Source: Thermohalobaculum sp039805905 (GTDB lineage: Bacteria > Pseudomonadota > Alphaproteobacteria > Rhodobacterales > Rhodobacteraceae). Taken from it: 64,000 nt of DNA. Each line of letters starts with the position of its first letter. Within the stretch, counting starts at the first letter, position 1. The DNA lies in NCBI GenBank assembly GCA_039805905.1, contig JBDIVM010000016.1:1-64000 (forward strand), given 5' to 3'. Position numbers and translations under genes: made by a program. This document shows positions 42,712 through 51,148 of this stretch, piece after piece. The notes under the pieces are model-generated. The model was not told where the DNA came from and made no database searches. It was given only the letters and a program-made list of their open reading frames with translations.

Positions 42712-43446
42712 CTATTGGCCCCGGGCCTCGAACACGAGGGGTTGCTCGCCGTTCGGACCCGATATGACCAGGCGCCCGAGAGCCAGGTCAAAGTCGTAGC
42801 GTGCCGCAGCAGCGAGGGAGGCGAAGACGGCACTTTCCTGGGCCATGATCTCGGGTGGAGAACAGAACATCCGGGTCGCCGCCAGCGGGTTGGGGAAGCC
42901 GACGGTTCCGGGGCCGAGGACCACCCCGCCGGTGAAATTGTTGCAGCCGGAGTTGCCGCTGACCGTGCCGTCGGAAGCGAAGCGGATCCAGCCCTCGGCG
43001 GCGGCAGGTCCGGCGGTGGTCTCGACCAGGCGCCAGCTCATGGCATCGGCTTGCGGTGCCGGGGCGGAGCCTGCCGGCGCGCTGCCCTCGGCAAGGAAGA
43101 TGCCCGCGACCCAGCCCTCGAGACCGTCAAATCTGACCCGGCACCAGCGTTCGCGGCGTGCCGCCTCGCGCTCGGTGGCCGATGCCTTCTGCCACTCGGC
43201 AAAGCTGAGGCCGCCGACACAGCCGAGATTGGCGAGCCCGTCGGCATCCGCAGGGATCTCGCCGATCTTCGGATAGCCTGTTCCGGCGCCGGCGCGGAGG
43301 TTGAGATAGCTGCCGGGCGAGACGCCGATCACGCGGTAATGGTCCGGCCCGTCGGCCGTCGCCCGGATCTCCGAAGCGTGCAACATGGCGAGAACCAGCA
43401 CTGCCGCGGGCGCGGAGCGCGCAAGGATCCTAATCAGATGGGTCAT
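42712..43446 (-). CDS. Exported protein with SH3-like and META domains
   Basis: 244 aa from ATG 43446 (MTHLIRILARS; ATG 43452 adds two residues). A signal peptide of about 30 residues is followed by a bacterial SH3 domain (VIGVSPGSYLNLRAGAGTGYPKIGEIP, about residues 38-65) and a C-terminal META/HslJ-like domain (about 133-240, with RFASDGTVSGNSGCNNFTGGV). It should be a periplasmic or outer-surface protein. Its stop abuts the end of the hydrolase gene (convergent, no gap). Confidence 0.88.
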   Translation of the reverse strand: MTHLIRILARSAPAAVLVLAMLHASEIRATADGPDHYRVIGVSPGSYLNLRAGAGTGYPKIGEIPADADGLANLGCVGGLSFAEWQKASATEREAARRERWCRVRFDGLEGWVAGIFLAEGSAPAGSAPAPQADAMSWRLVETTAGPAAAEGWIRFASDGTVSGNSGCNNFTGGVVLGPGTVGFPNPLAATRMFCSPPEIMAQESAVFASLAAAARYDFDLALGRLVISGPNGEQPLVFEARGQ

Positions 43447-43671
43447 GTGCATTGGTGCGTCCTCCGCTGGAACCGGTCGGCCGGCAATGGCTGCCTCTGG
43501 GCCCGGCCAGGCTCAGGATACCGGCTGGGCACCAAGGCCCGCAATGCTGCCATCATTCCGGGTGCTCCCATCGGGGGCCAGATTGCGTCCCTCGAAGGCA
43601 TCGATCCCGGTGACGGTCCTGTCTCGGTCCGGATGCAGGCACCCCGTGTGCGATGCGCGGCCCGTCGACCG

Positions 43672-44241
43672 TCACTTCCCCGTGCTGGCGGGGCCACCGC
43701 TCTGCTCATCGCCCGGCCGCACCCGCTCGATAAGGTCTCGCAGGTCGTCGAGATCGATGAAGTTGTCAGCCTGGCGCCGCAGTTCGTCGGCGACCATCGG
43801 TGGGTTCGACCGGATCGACGACACCACCGAGACCCGGACGCCCCGGCGCTGAAGCGCCGCGACAAGGGAACGGTAGGTGCCATCGCCCGAGAAGAGGATG
43901 GCATGATCGATGCTCTTGCTCATTTCCATGGCATCGACGGCGAGGGCGAGGTCGATCCGTGTCCGGAACCGCCGTCTGCCGGATGGATCGACCACCTCCG
44001 CCGCGGGGCGGGTCACCGGCTTGTATCCGTTGTAGGAGAGCCAGTCGATCAGCGGCCGGACGCCCGAGTCCTCCTCTTGCTCGTTGAGCGCCGTGTAGTA
44101 GCCCGCGCGGATCAGCTTGCCTCGCCGCAGGAACTCGCCCAGCAGGCGCCGGAAGTCGATCTCGAACCCCAGACTCCTTGCCGCGGAATGAAGATTCCAG
44201 CCATCTATGAACAGTGCCAAGCGGTCGTCTCGGTAAAACAT
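43672..44241 (-). CDS. NYN-domain (LabA-like) protein
   Basis: 189 aa from ATG 44241 (MFYRDDRLALFIDGWNLH); upstream extension is rejected. NYN domains are PIN-like RNases using a cluster of acidic residues. The N-terminal FIDGWNL (Asp13, Asn16) and the central RIDLALAVDAME are normal. The usual SGDxDF reads SGDGTYRSLV here, so the second Asp is replaced by Thr. The C-terminal IRSNPPMVADELRRQADNFIDL is typical of LabA relatives. Activity may be altered. Confidence 0.88.
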   Translation of the reverse strand: MFYRDDRLALFIDGWNLHSAARSLGFEIDFRRLLGEFLRRGKLIRAGYYTALNEQEEDSGVRPLIDWLSYNGYKPVTRPAAEVVDPSGRRRFRTRIDLALAVDAMEMSKSIDHAILFSGDGTYRSLVAALQRRGVRVSVVSSIRSNPPMVADELRRQADNFIDLDDLRDLIERVRPGDEQSGGPASTGK

Positions 44242-44986
44242 GCTTGCTCCGTCGCCCCGGAATGCGGCGGCCGGACCGGAGCCCTGCTGGCGGAACCCCC
44301 GCGTCGCGCCCCGCCGGACCACCCACCGACTCCGCCCATGTTCCTGTGCCTTCCGGCCTCCCCCGGCCGGAAGGTGTCACCGCCGGCGCCATAGTCGCGT
44401 GGCTGCGCGATTTCCGCTTGGTTCCGGCTGCCAAACAATTGGGAGCGTGCGCCAATCAGCCGGAGTCCGGTCGATGGGAGCCCGCGGCGCCGTCATCGCC
44501 GCTCTGGAAGCCGAGCTGTGCCCGGTTCCGCAGCATCGCAAGGTGGCGGTTCAAACGGTCGAGGCAATCCCAGCAGGTGACCCGTTGCAACCTGACTGTC
44601 AGACTGGCCCGATCGACCGTGGATCCCTCAATTCCGCAGACCGTGCAGTCGGACGGCGCCGTGATTGCGAGGAAATGGATCGGGCGCGCCATCCTGCGTC
44701 AGTCCGGACCTGCGGACCGGCTGCGGCGCCGGGCGATCCGGACGACGCATCTGCGCCGTCCGGCCGGTCCCTCGAGCCACGCCGTGTGCGGCTGCGTGCT
44801 GTCTTTTGGCTGTGTGCGTGCCATCGGACGGGAACCCCCCGCGCGGCTGGCGCCACGCTTCCTGTTGTTCCCAACGCAGTCTGGCTGCTTCCGCAACGCG
44901 GCGCTTGCTACAACCGGCCAATCTGTTGAGAATTGCCGCCATTCTCCGGGCCGGGGATGCCCGCACGCCCGATGCAGGAGTGAATC
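44242..44986. other. Sparse 745-bp region between the NYN gene and the AraC-type gene
   Basis: The two flanking genes diverge from this interval. Apart from the small ORF at 44456-44692 (listed separately), no protein looked real. The overlapping ORFs of 70-230 codons are Arg/Pro/Gly-rich and resemble no family. A weak TTGCTA-17-GAGAAT pair (44905-44933) could serve the AraC-type gene. The unusually GC-biased composition with many CCG/CGC runs and no domain pattern suggests a decayed or regulatory stretch. Confidence 0.5.
44456..44692 (-). CDS. Possible small zinc-ribbon protein (two CxxC pairs)
   Basis: 78 aa. Cysteines at 16, 19, 40 and 43 make C-x2-C...C-x2-C, after an N-terminal MARPIHFLAIT; the segment RVTCWDCLDRLNRH resembles the VTCxxC ending of a small zinc-ribbon type often seen in phages and accessory regions. 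There is no good ribosome-binding site: GCAGG is only 2 nt from the ATG. The basic-rich tail after residue 55 is unremarkable. It could be a real small gene or a chance ORF. Confidence 0.4.
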   Translation of the reverse strand: MARPIHFLAITAPSDCTVCGIEGSTVDRASLTVRLQRVTCWDCLDRLNRHLAMLRNRAQLGFQSGDDGAAGSHRPDSG

Positions 44987-46006
44987 GTGCCGACTGGTTC
45001 GCCGAAGCACGACGCAGTCTGGGTGCGCCAGCTCGCGGACGAGTTGCAGAGCGGGGGTCACCCGGCCAGGCAGATGCTCCGAGAGGTCGGTCTTGACCGG
45101 CGACGCCTCGAAGGAGAAGGGGCGAGAATCCCCTTCGCGGCCCATGCCGCGTTCTTCGAGGTGGCGGCGAGGCAGACCTCCGATTCCTGCCTGGGCCTGC
45201 ATTTCGGCCAGACTCGCGACATTCGTGATGCCGGGCTGCTGGGCTATGTCGGACTTTCGTCGCCCACGGTCATGGACGGGCTGAAGAATCTCTGGCGTTA
45301 CCGTCGCGTGTTCAGCGATGCCGCCGAGATCGATGTGGTAGAGCTCGAAAGCTTCGGCAGGATCCGATGGTGGTTCCACGGAGCGTCCGGCGCTGCCGTG
45401 CGCCAGGCGGTCGAGTTCGCAGCATCGAACCAGGTTCGCGCAATCAGGGAAGCGACGGGGCGCCAGGTCGCGCCGCTTTCCGTAAGCTTCGCCCATCTGC
45501 GCGACGAGGATACGGCAGTCTTCGACCGTTATTTCGGCTGTCCGGTCCGCTTCGGTGCCGACGGGAATGCAACCGTGTTCCGGCGCACGGACCTCGCGCT
45601 TCCGCTCTCGACGGCGGACAACCGGTTGCTGGCGATCCTGCGCGGCTACTGCGAGGAGGTCCTTGCCCGGAAACCGATGCATCCGCCCACGCTGGTCGAG
45701 CAGGTCGAGCGTCTGGTTGCGGACCGGCTGACGAACGGGGAGACCGCGATGCCGGAGGTTGCGGCATTGCTCGGACTGAGCCCGCGGACATTTTCGCGGC
45801 GGCTGGCTGCGCTCGGCACGTCCTACAACGCCATCGTCGACGAGCTCAGGCGCGAACTCGCGGAACGCTATCTGCGTGACTCGCTGCTGAGCCTGTCCGA
45901 GATCGCCTTCCTGCTCGGCTACACCGAGGTCAGCACGTTCAACCACGCATTCCGGCGCTGGACCGGCACGACGCCGAGCGCCTTCCGCAAGTCGGAAGTC
46001 CGGTAG
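44987..46006 (+). CDS. AraC-family regulator with arabinose-binding-type N domain (OruR/ArgR-like)
   Basis: 339 aa, GTG start with AGGAG 7 nt upstream. The N-terminal part (about residues 1-190) is the helical sensor type of the OruR group (REVGLDRRRLEGEGARIPFAAHAAFFEVAARQ). The C-terminal double helix-turn-helix reads MPEVAALLGLSPRTFSRRLAALGTSY (about 250-275) and LSEIAFLLGYTEVSTFNHAFRRWTGTTPSAFRK (about 303-335). It ends 18 nt from the convergent flavoprotein gene, so it is the obvious candidate regulator of the hydantoinase-transporter operon. Confidence 0.93.
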   Translation: MPTGSPKHDAVWVRQLADELQSGGHPARQMLREVGLDRRRLEGEGARIPFAAHAAFFEVAARQTSDSCLGLHFGQTRDIRDAGLLGYVGLSSPTVMDGLKNLWRYRRVFSDAAEIDVVELESFGRIRWWFHGASGAAVRQAVEFAASNQVRAIREATGRQVAPLSVSFAHLRDEDTAVFDRYFGCPVRFGADGNATVFRRTDLALPLSTADNRLLAILRGYCEEVLARKPMHPPTLVEQVERLVADRLTNGETAMPEVAALLGLSPRTFSRRLAALGTSYNAIVDELRRELAERYLRDSLLSLSEIAFLLGYTEVSTFNHAFRRWTGTTPSAFRKSEVR

Positions 46007-46024
46007 CTGCCGGACCGGCCGCGC

Positions 46025-47236
46025 TCAGATGATGGCCTGCTCCAGGAACGGCCGGCCCTCGGCGATCCGGGCATAGGCGAGGTCGGAGAGGTCGAGGGTG
46101 CGGAACCCACGATGGACGATCAGCTCGGCCAGGCCACGCCCCGCACCGGCCGCCTGCTGCAGCCCGTGACCCGAGAAGCCGTTGATGAACATGAAGTTCG
46201 TGACTTCGGGATGCGGGCCGATCGCCGCGTTCTGGTCCAGTGTGTTGTAGTCGTAATGGCCGGCCCAGGCGCGCACGAGCTTGATTGCCTCGAAGGCCGG
46301 CACCCGGTTCGCCATCACCGGCCAGATCTGTTCCTCGAACTCGTCGTAATCCACGTCGAAGTCGTCGGGGTCCGTCACCCGGCCATCGGGTGCGGGCGCA
46401 CCGGCGAGGAAGAATTCGCCCTCCTGGCGGCAATGGACACCCGCCGGGTCGATGGTCAGCGGCAACGGCTGGCCCAGCTCCTCGCGGCACGAGAAGACGA
46501 ACAGCGAATGCTTCAGCGGCACCACCGGGTGGTGGATCCCGGCCAGCGCGGCGGTCCTGCCGCCGGACGGGCCGCTGGCGTTGACCACGGTGCCGCAGGC
46601 AACCTTCGCGCCCGATGCGAGCGACACGCTCTCGATCCGCCCGCCGCGTCGCTCCATCGCCACGACCTCGTTGCGGATGTACTCGACTCCGTTCTCGCGC
46701 GCCTTGCGGCGCCACCAGTGCATCATGGTCGCGCCGTCGAACCAGCCCTCGCCCACCGGGTTGAAGCTGCCCATGGCGATGTCGTCGACCCTGTAGAACG
46801 GGAAGCGCGCCCTGATCTCGGCGGGCGTCATCAGCATGGTCGCCGCGCCGCAGCTCTTCTGCACGGCGTGGTTCGCCTCGAGGACCGGCACCCCGGCGTC
46901 TGTCGCCAGGAACATGTAGCCGATCTCCTTCAGCACGATTTCGGGAATCTCCGGGTCGCCGCCGAGCCGCTCGCGGAAGCTGCGGATGAACTCGGTACCG
47001 AACATCGAGAGCTTCACGTTGACGGCGTTCGAGAACTGGTGCCGGATGCAGCTGGCGCTGAGCGCCGAGGAGGCACGCCGGTAATCCGGGTCCTTCTCCA
47101 CCACCAGCACCCGGCCCTTGAACCCCTTGTCGGCCGAGAGCCACCAGGCGAGCGACGAGCCCATGATCGCGCCGCCCGCGATCACCACGTCATAGGCAGC
47201 CGCGCGTGGTTCCTTCACCATAGGCAGCAGGCTCAT
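46025..47236 (-). CDS. FAD-dependent oxidoreductase (DAO/FOXRED1-like)
   Basis: 403 aa. The dinucleotide-binding motif DVVIAGGAIMGSSLAWWL is at about residues 15-32, and the C-terminal TNFMFINGFSGHGLQQAAGAGRGLAELI (about 345-372) is the hallmark of the FOXRED1/sarcosine-oxidase-like branch of the DAO superfamily. Such enzymes oxidise secondary amino acids (sarcosine, D-amino acids, glycine-type). Its ATG directly follows the hyuB stop, with no gap. A role in oxidising the product of the hydantoinase is inferred from this coupling. Confidence 0.9.
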   Translation of the reverse strand: MSLLPMVKEPRAAAYDVVIAGGAIMGSSLAWWLSADKGFKGRVLVVEKDPDYRRASSALSASCIRHQFSNAVNVKLSMFGTEFIRSFRERLGGDPEIPEIVLKEIGYMFLATDAGVPVLEANHAVQKSCGAATMLMTPAEIRARFPFYRVDDIAMGSFNPVGEGWFDGATMMHWWRRKARENGVEYIRNEVVAMERRGGRIESVSLASGAKVACGTVVNASGPSGGRTAALAGIHHPVVPLKHSLFVFSCREELGQPLPLTIDPAGVHCRQEGEFFLAGAPAPDGRVTDPDDFDVDYDEFEEQIWPVMANRVPAFEAIKLVRAWAGHYDYNTLDQNAAIGPHPEVTNFMFINGFSGHGLQQAAGAGRGLAELIVHRGFRTLDLSDLAYARIAEGRPFLEQAII

Positions 47237-48916
47237 TCAGATTTCCTCCGGCAGATCCCCGGCGGAAAGCCCGTAATCCCGCATCGCCGCCTCGCGCGAG
47301 ATGTAGCCGAGTTCCACGTCGCGGCGCACCGCCGCCCGGTCGCGCTGGCGCGGGTCGCCGAAGCCGGCGCCGCCCGGCAGCGCGAGCATGGCCCGCCGCC
47401 CGGCGGGAATGTGCTGGCGGCCCTTGCCGCGCATCACCGTGCCGTCGTCGAGCTCGAACCGCGTCAGCCCGCCCGGCCCGCCACCCTCGCGCCCGCGCGC
47501 GGGGTGGTGCACCCGGTCGAACATGGCCGAGAAGTCGAACTCGTGGCCCGGCAGCGCGCCGATCTCCATGTATTGCCCAAGCCCGCCGCGCTGCCGCCCC
47601 GCACCGCCCGAATCCGGCCGCAGCTCCTTGCGCCAGACAATCACCGGGCCGGTGTGCTCGGTCGCCTCCACCGGCATGGTCATCACGCCCGAGGGGAAGG
47701 CCGTGGCATTCATCCCGTCGATCTCCGGCCGCGCGCCCGAGCCGCCGCAGTTGAAAATCAGCACCTCGGCGCGCTGCCCACTTGACGGTGCATTGCTGCC
47801 CCGCACCGGCCGGAAGCTGAGCTGGAAGTTGCACAAGCTGCCGCAGCCTTCGGCCGGCACGGTGCCAGGCCTCAGCTTGTGCAGCGCGCCAAGCACCGTG
47901 TCGGGGATCATGTGGCCGATCACGTGGCGGAGCGCCACGGGGGCAGGGTGCGGGGCGTTCAGGATGCTGCCCTCGGGCGCCGAGATCTCGAAGGGCGCCA
48001 GCGACGCGGCGTTGTTCGGGATCTCGGGCGCGATGGCACATTTCAGCCCGTAGCAGGCATAGGCCTTGGTGTAAACCAGCGGCACGTTGATGCCCTTGGG
48101 GTCCACGGCCGAGGTGCCTTCGAAATCGGCTATGATCCGGTCCTCGCGGATGTCGAGCCTGACCGCGAGCCGGATCGGCGTCGCATAGCCGTCGATCGTC
48201 ATCTCGTTGACCGCGACGGCGCGGGGCAGGGCCGCGATGCGCTCGACCGTCGCCCGGTAGCTGTGATCGAGGATGAAGGCCGAGATGTCCTCCAGCCCGT
48301 CAAGCCCGAATTCCTCCAGCATGTCGATCAGGCGGCGGTGCCCGGTCTCGTTGCAGGCGGCGAGCGCATAGATGTCGCCCACCACCTGATCTGCTTCGCG
48401 GACGTTGTTGCGGACGATCTTCACGAGATCCCGGTTCACTTCGCCTTCGCGGGCGAAAGGCATGATCGGGATCAGCAGCCCCTCCTCGTAGACCGAGTTG
48501 CCGTCGGCCCCGAAACCACGCCCGCCGATGTCGACCACATGGGCGGTGCAGGCGAAGTAGCCGACGTGCCGGCCCCTGTGGAACGAGGGGGTGACGACGG
48601 TGATGTCGTGCAGGTGACCCGTCCCCATCCAGGGATCGTTGGTGATGTAGATGTCGCCCGCGCGCATGTTGGTGGTGCCGATCTCGCGCATGAAATGGGC
48701 GACCGACTCGGCCATGGCGTTGACGTGGCCCGGCGTGCCGGTGACCGCCTGGGCCAGCATCCGGCCCTGGAGGTCATACACCCCGGCGCTCAGGTCGCCC
48801 GCCTCGCGCACCGAGGTCGAGAAGGCGGTGCGGACAAGGGCGCGGGCCTGCTCCTCGACGACCGAGATCAGGCGGTTCCACATCACCTGCAGGGCGACGG
48901 CACTGTACGCGGTCAT
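47237..48916 (-). CDS. hyuB: Hydantoinase B / oxoprolinase beta-type subunit
   Basis: 559 aa from ATG 48916, which overlaps the hyuA stop by 4 nt. Together with HyuA it forms the ATP-dependent hydantoinase/5-oxoprolinase/acetone-carboxylase-type amidohydrolase. Conserved segments are SVREAGDLSAGVYDLQGRMLAQA, DIYITNDPWMGTGHLHDITVVTP (metal-binding) and the C-terminal GGxxGxGGLTRFELDDG. Length fits HyuB (about 550-590). An upstream long in-frame extension to 49297 lies inside hyuA and is not used. Confidence 0.93.
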   Translation of the reverse strand: MTAYSAVALQVMWNRLISVVEEQARALVRTAFSTSVREAGDLSAGVYDLQGRMLAQAVTGTPGHVNAMAESVAHFMREIGTTNMRAGDIYITNDPWMGTGHLHDITVVTPSFHRGRHVGYFACTAHVVDIGGRGFGADGNSVYEEGLLIPIMPFAREGEVNRDLVKIVRNNVREADQVVGDIYALAACNETGHRRLIDMLEEFGLDGLEDISAFILDHSYRATVERIAALPRAVAVNEMTIDGYATPIRLAVRLDIREDRIIADFEGTSAVDPKGINVPLVYTKAYACYGLKCAIAPEIPNNAASLAPFEISAPEGSILNAPHPAPVALRHVIGHMIPDTVLGALHKLRPGTVPAEGCGSLCNFQLSFRPVRGSNAPSSGQRAEVLIFNCGGSGARPEIDGMNATAFPSGVMTMPVEATEHTGPVIVWRKELRPDSGGAGRQRGGLGQYMEIGALPGHEFDFSAMFDRVHHPARGREGGGPGGLTRFELDDGTVMRGKGRQHIPAGRRAMLALPGGAGFGDPRQRDRAAVRRDVELGYISREAAMRDYGLSAGDLPEEI

Positions 48917-51015
48917 TCCGCGGCCTCCCTTGTGGCGGCTACGCGGATACGTGTCACCTCGATGGTGCCGTCCGCCCGCATCGCGGCGGTGAAGCCCGAG
49001 GGGATCACCACCGTGGTCTCGCGCTCGGTGATCATGGCCGGGCCGGCGAGCCGCTGGCTGGCGGCCATCCGCTCGCGGGAAACGATGCTGGCTTCGACCT
49101 CGCCGCCCAGCGCGGGGTCGAACAGCGGCCGCACGGCCTCGGCCACGGCCTCGGTTCCGGCACCCGCCGGGGCCACCGGCTCGACGCCGGGCAGGGGCGT
49201 GCCGGCCTTCACGGCCCAGCTCGTCACCTCGATGTCGACGCCGTCGACCACCCGGCCGAACAGCGCCTTGTAAGCCACCTCGAACAGCGCGAGGCACCGC
49301 TCCCGCGACGGGTCGGCCGCATCCTCCGCACCGAAGTCTACCGGAATCTCCCAGCCCTGGCCGACATAGCGCATGTAGGCCCGCGCCTCGTACCCGATCG
49401 CGGCGTCCGGGTCGCAGTTCCGCACGAAGGCGGCCGCCTCGTCGCGCAGCTCCGCCAGCACCCGCTGCGCCGCCGCGGCGCTGTAGTCCGAGAGCCGCAT
49501 GTAGGCGCTGCGGGTCGCCTCGAAGCTGAACGGCGCACGCAGGAAGCCAATGGCCGAGCCGACGCCCGCTCCCGGCGGCACCAGATAGCGCGAGATGCCA
49601 AGCTTCTGTGCCAGCCGTCCCGCATGCAGCGGCGCCGCGCCGCCGAAGGCGATCATGGTGAAGCCGGCCAGGTCCTCGCCGTTCTCGACCGCATGGACGC
49701 GCGCGGCATTGGCCATGTTCTCGTCCACGACCTCGGAAATGCCGAAGGCCGCCGTCAGCCGGTCGAGGCCGAGCGGTTGCCCAACCTCGCGGTCGACGGC
49801 CTGCCCGGCCACCTCGGCCGAGAGCGGGATCGTGCCTCCCGCGAAGTTCTCCGGGTCGAGCCGCCCGAGCACGAGGTCGGCATCCGTCACCGCAGGCCGC
49901 TCGCCGCCGCGCTGGTAGCAGGCCGGGCCAGGCTCGGACCCGGCGCTCTCGGGGCCGACGCGGATCTGGTACATGGCGTCGACCGAGGCGAGCGAGCCGC
50001 CGCCCGCGCCGATCTCGACCATGTCGATGACCGGGATCGAGATCGGCATGCCCGAGCCCTTCTTGAACCGGTAGCTCCGTGCCACCTCGAACACCCGCGC
50101 CGTCTTCGGCGCCTGGTCGCGGATCATGCAGATCTTCGCCGTGGTGCCGCCCATGTCGAAGGAGAGCACGCGGCCAAGCCCGTAGCGCCGGGCGATGTCG
50201 GCGGCGAAGATCGCGCCGCCCGCGGGGCCGGATTCGACCAGGCGCACCGGGAATTCGGCGGCACTGTCGAGCGAGATGATGCCGCCGCCCGAATGCATCA
50301 GGAACACCGGCGCGCGCGCACCGATCTCCGCCAGCCGCCCGGTCAGCCGCCCGAGATAGGCCCGCATCATCGGCTTCACATAGGCGTTGGCCGAGACCGT
50401 GGTGAAGCGCTCGTATTCCCGCATCTGCGGCGAGACTTCCGAGGAGAGCGAGATGTCCACCCCCGGCAACCGTCCGGCCAGCACCTCGCGCACCAGCCGC
50501 TCGTGCGCGTCGTTGGCGTAGGAATGCATCAGCCCGACGGCGATGCTCTGGTAGCCGCCGTCCCTCAGCCGGTCGGCCAGCGCCTCGACCTCGGCGCGGT
50601 CGAGCGGCTTCAGCACCTGGCCCGCCGCGCCGATGCGCTCGTCGAGCACGTGGCGGTGGTCGCGCGCGATCAGCGGCTCGGGGAGCTTCAGGTTCAGGTC
50701 GTATTGCTCGAACCGGCTCTCGGTCCGCATCTCGATGACGTCGCGGAAGCCCTTCGTCGTCACCAGCGCCGTCCTGGCGCCGCGCCGCTCGATCAGCGCG
50801 TTGGTGGCCAGCGTGGTGCCGTGGATGATCATGCTCATGTCGGCGGGCGTCACGCCGGCGGCGGCGCAGACCCGGCCGATGCCTTCGAGGATCGCGTCCT
50901 CGGGCGCGGCGTAGGTGGTCAGCACCTTGACCGAATGCAGCTCCGCGCCGCGCTCGAGCACCACGTCGGTGAAGGTGCCGCCGATGTCGACGCCGAGTCG
51001 GATGGGTGTGGTCAT
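48913..51015 (-). CDS. hyuA: Hydantoinase A / oxoprolinase alpha-type subunit
   Basis: 700 aa. The ATPase (ASKHA-fold) subunit of the hydantoinase/oxoprolinase family. It begins MTTPIRLGVDIGGTFTDVVLERG, has HGTTLATNALIERRGARTALVTTKGF (about residues 85-111) and the PHOSPHATE-type GGxxLxxDMGGTTAK (VLSFDMGGTTAKICMIRD, about 280-298). ATP hydrolysis drives ring opening of a cyclic amide. The gap of 133 nt to the upstream binding-protein gene contains a stable hairpin. Confidence 0.94.
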   Translation of the reverse strand: MTTPIRLGVDIGGTFTDVVLERGAELHSVKVLTTYAAPEDAILEGIGRVCAAAGVTPADMSMIIHGTTLATNALIERRGARTALVTTKGFRDVIEMRTESRFEQYDLNLKLPEPLIARDHRHVLDERIGAAGQVLKPLDRAEVEALADRLRDGGYQSIAVGLMHSYANDAHERLVREVLAGRLPGVDISLSSEVSPQMREYERFTTVSANAYVKPMMRAYLGRLTGRLAEIGARAPVFLMHSGGGIISLDSAAEFPVRLVESGPAGGAIFAADIARRYGLGRVLSFDMGGTTAKICMIRDQAPKTARVFEVARSYRFKKGSGMPISIPVIDMVEIGAGGGSLASVDAMYQIRVGPESAGSEPGPACYQRGGERPAVTDADLVLGRLDPENFAGGTIPLSAEVAGQAVDREVGQPLGLDRLTAAFGISEVVDENMANAARVHAVENGEDLAGFTMIAFGGAAPLHAGRLAQKLGISRYLVPPGAGVGSAIGFLRAPFSFEATRSAYMRLSDYSAAAAQRVLAELRDEAAAFVRNCDPDAAIGYEARAYMRYVGQGWEIPVDFGAEDAADPSRERCLALFEVAYKALFGRVVDGVDIEVTSWAVKAGTPLPGVEPVAPAGAGTEAVAEAVRPLFDPALGGEVEASIVSRERMAASQRLAGPAMITERETTVVIPSGFTAAMRADGTIEVTRIRVAATREAAE

Positions 51016-51116
51016 GGGGGCAGGCGGTTCCAGGGCTGCAGCGTGTGTACTTTAACGCACGATCGCGGGCAGGGCCTCACCGGCCGGTGCTGAAGCGCAG
51101 CCCATGCCCGTGAGAC

Positions 51117-51140
51117 GGGGCGCCCCCTGAGGGGCGCCCC
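51117..51140 (-). terminator. Stable hairpin between the binding-protein gene and hyuA
   Basis: A 10-bp perfect GC stem (51117-51126 with 51131-51140) has a 4-nt CTGA loop and lies 8 nt after the binding-protein stop. No T run follows. It is more likely a partial terminator or a 3' stabiliser that lets the binding protein be made in excess over the enzymes, a common feature of transporter operons. Confidence 0.6.
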
Positions 51141-51148
51141 GGACCCTG

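Noticed and set aside
44240..44929. Plus-strand ORF of 229 codons in the gap before the AraC-type gene
   Set aside because: Arg/Pro-rich, no family resemblance and no ribosome-binding site; probably a chance ORF.
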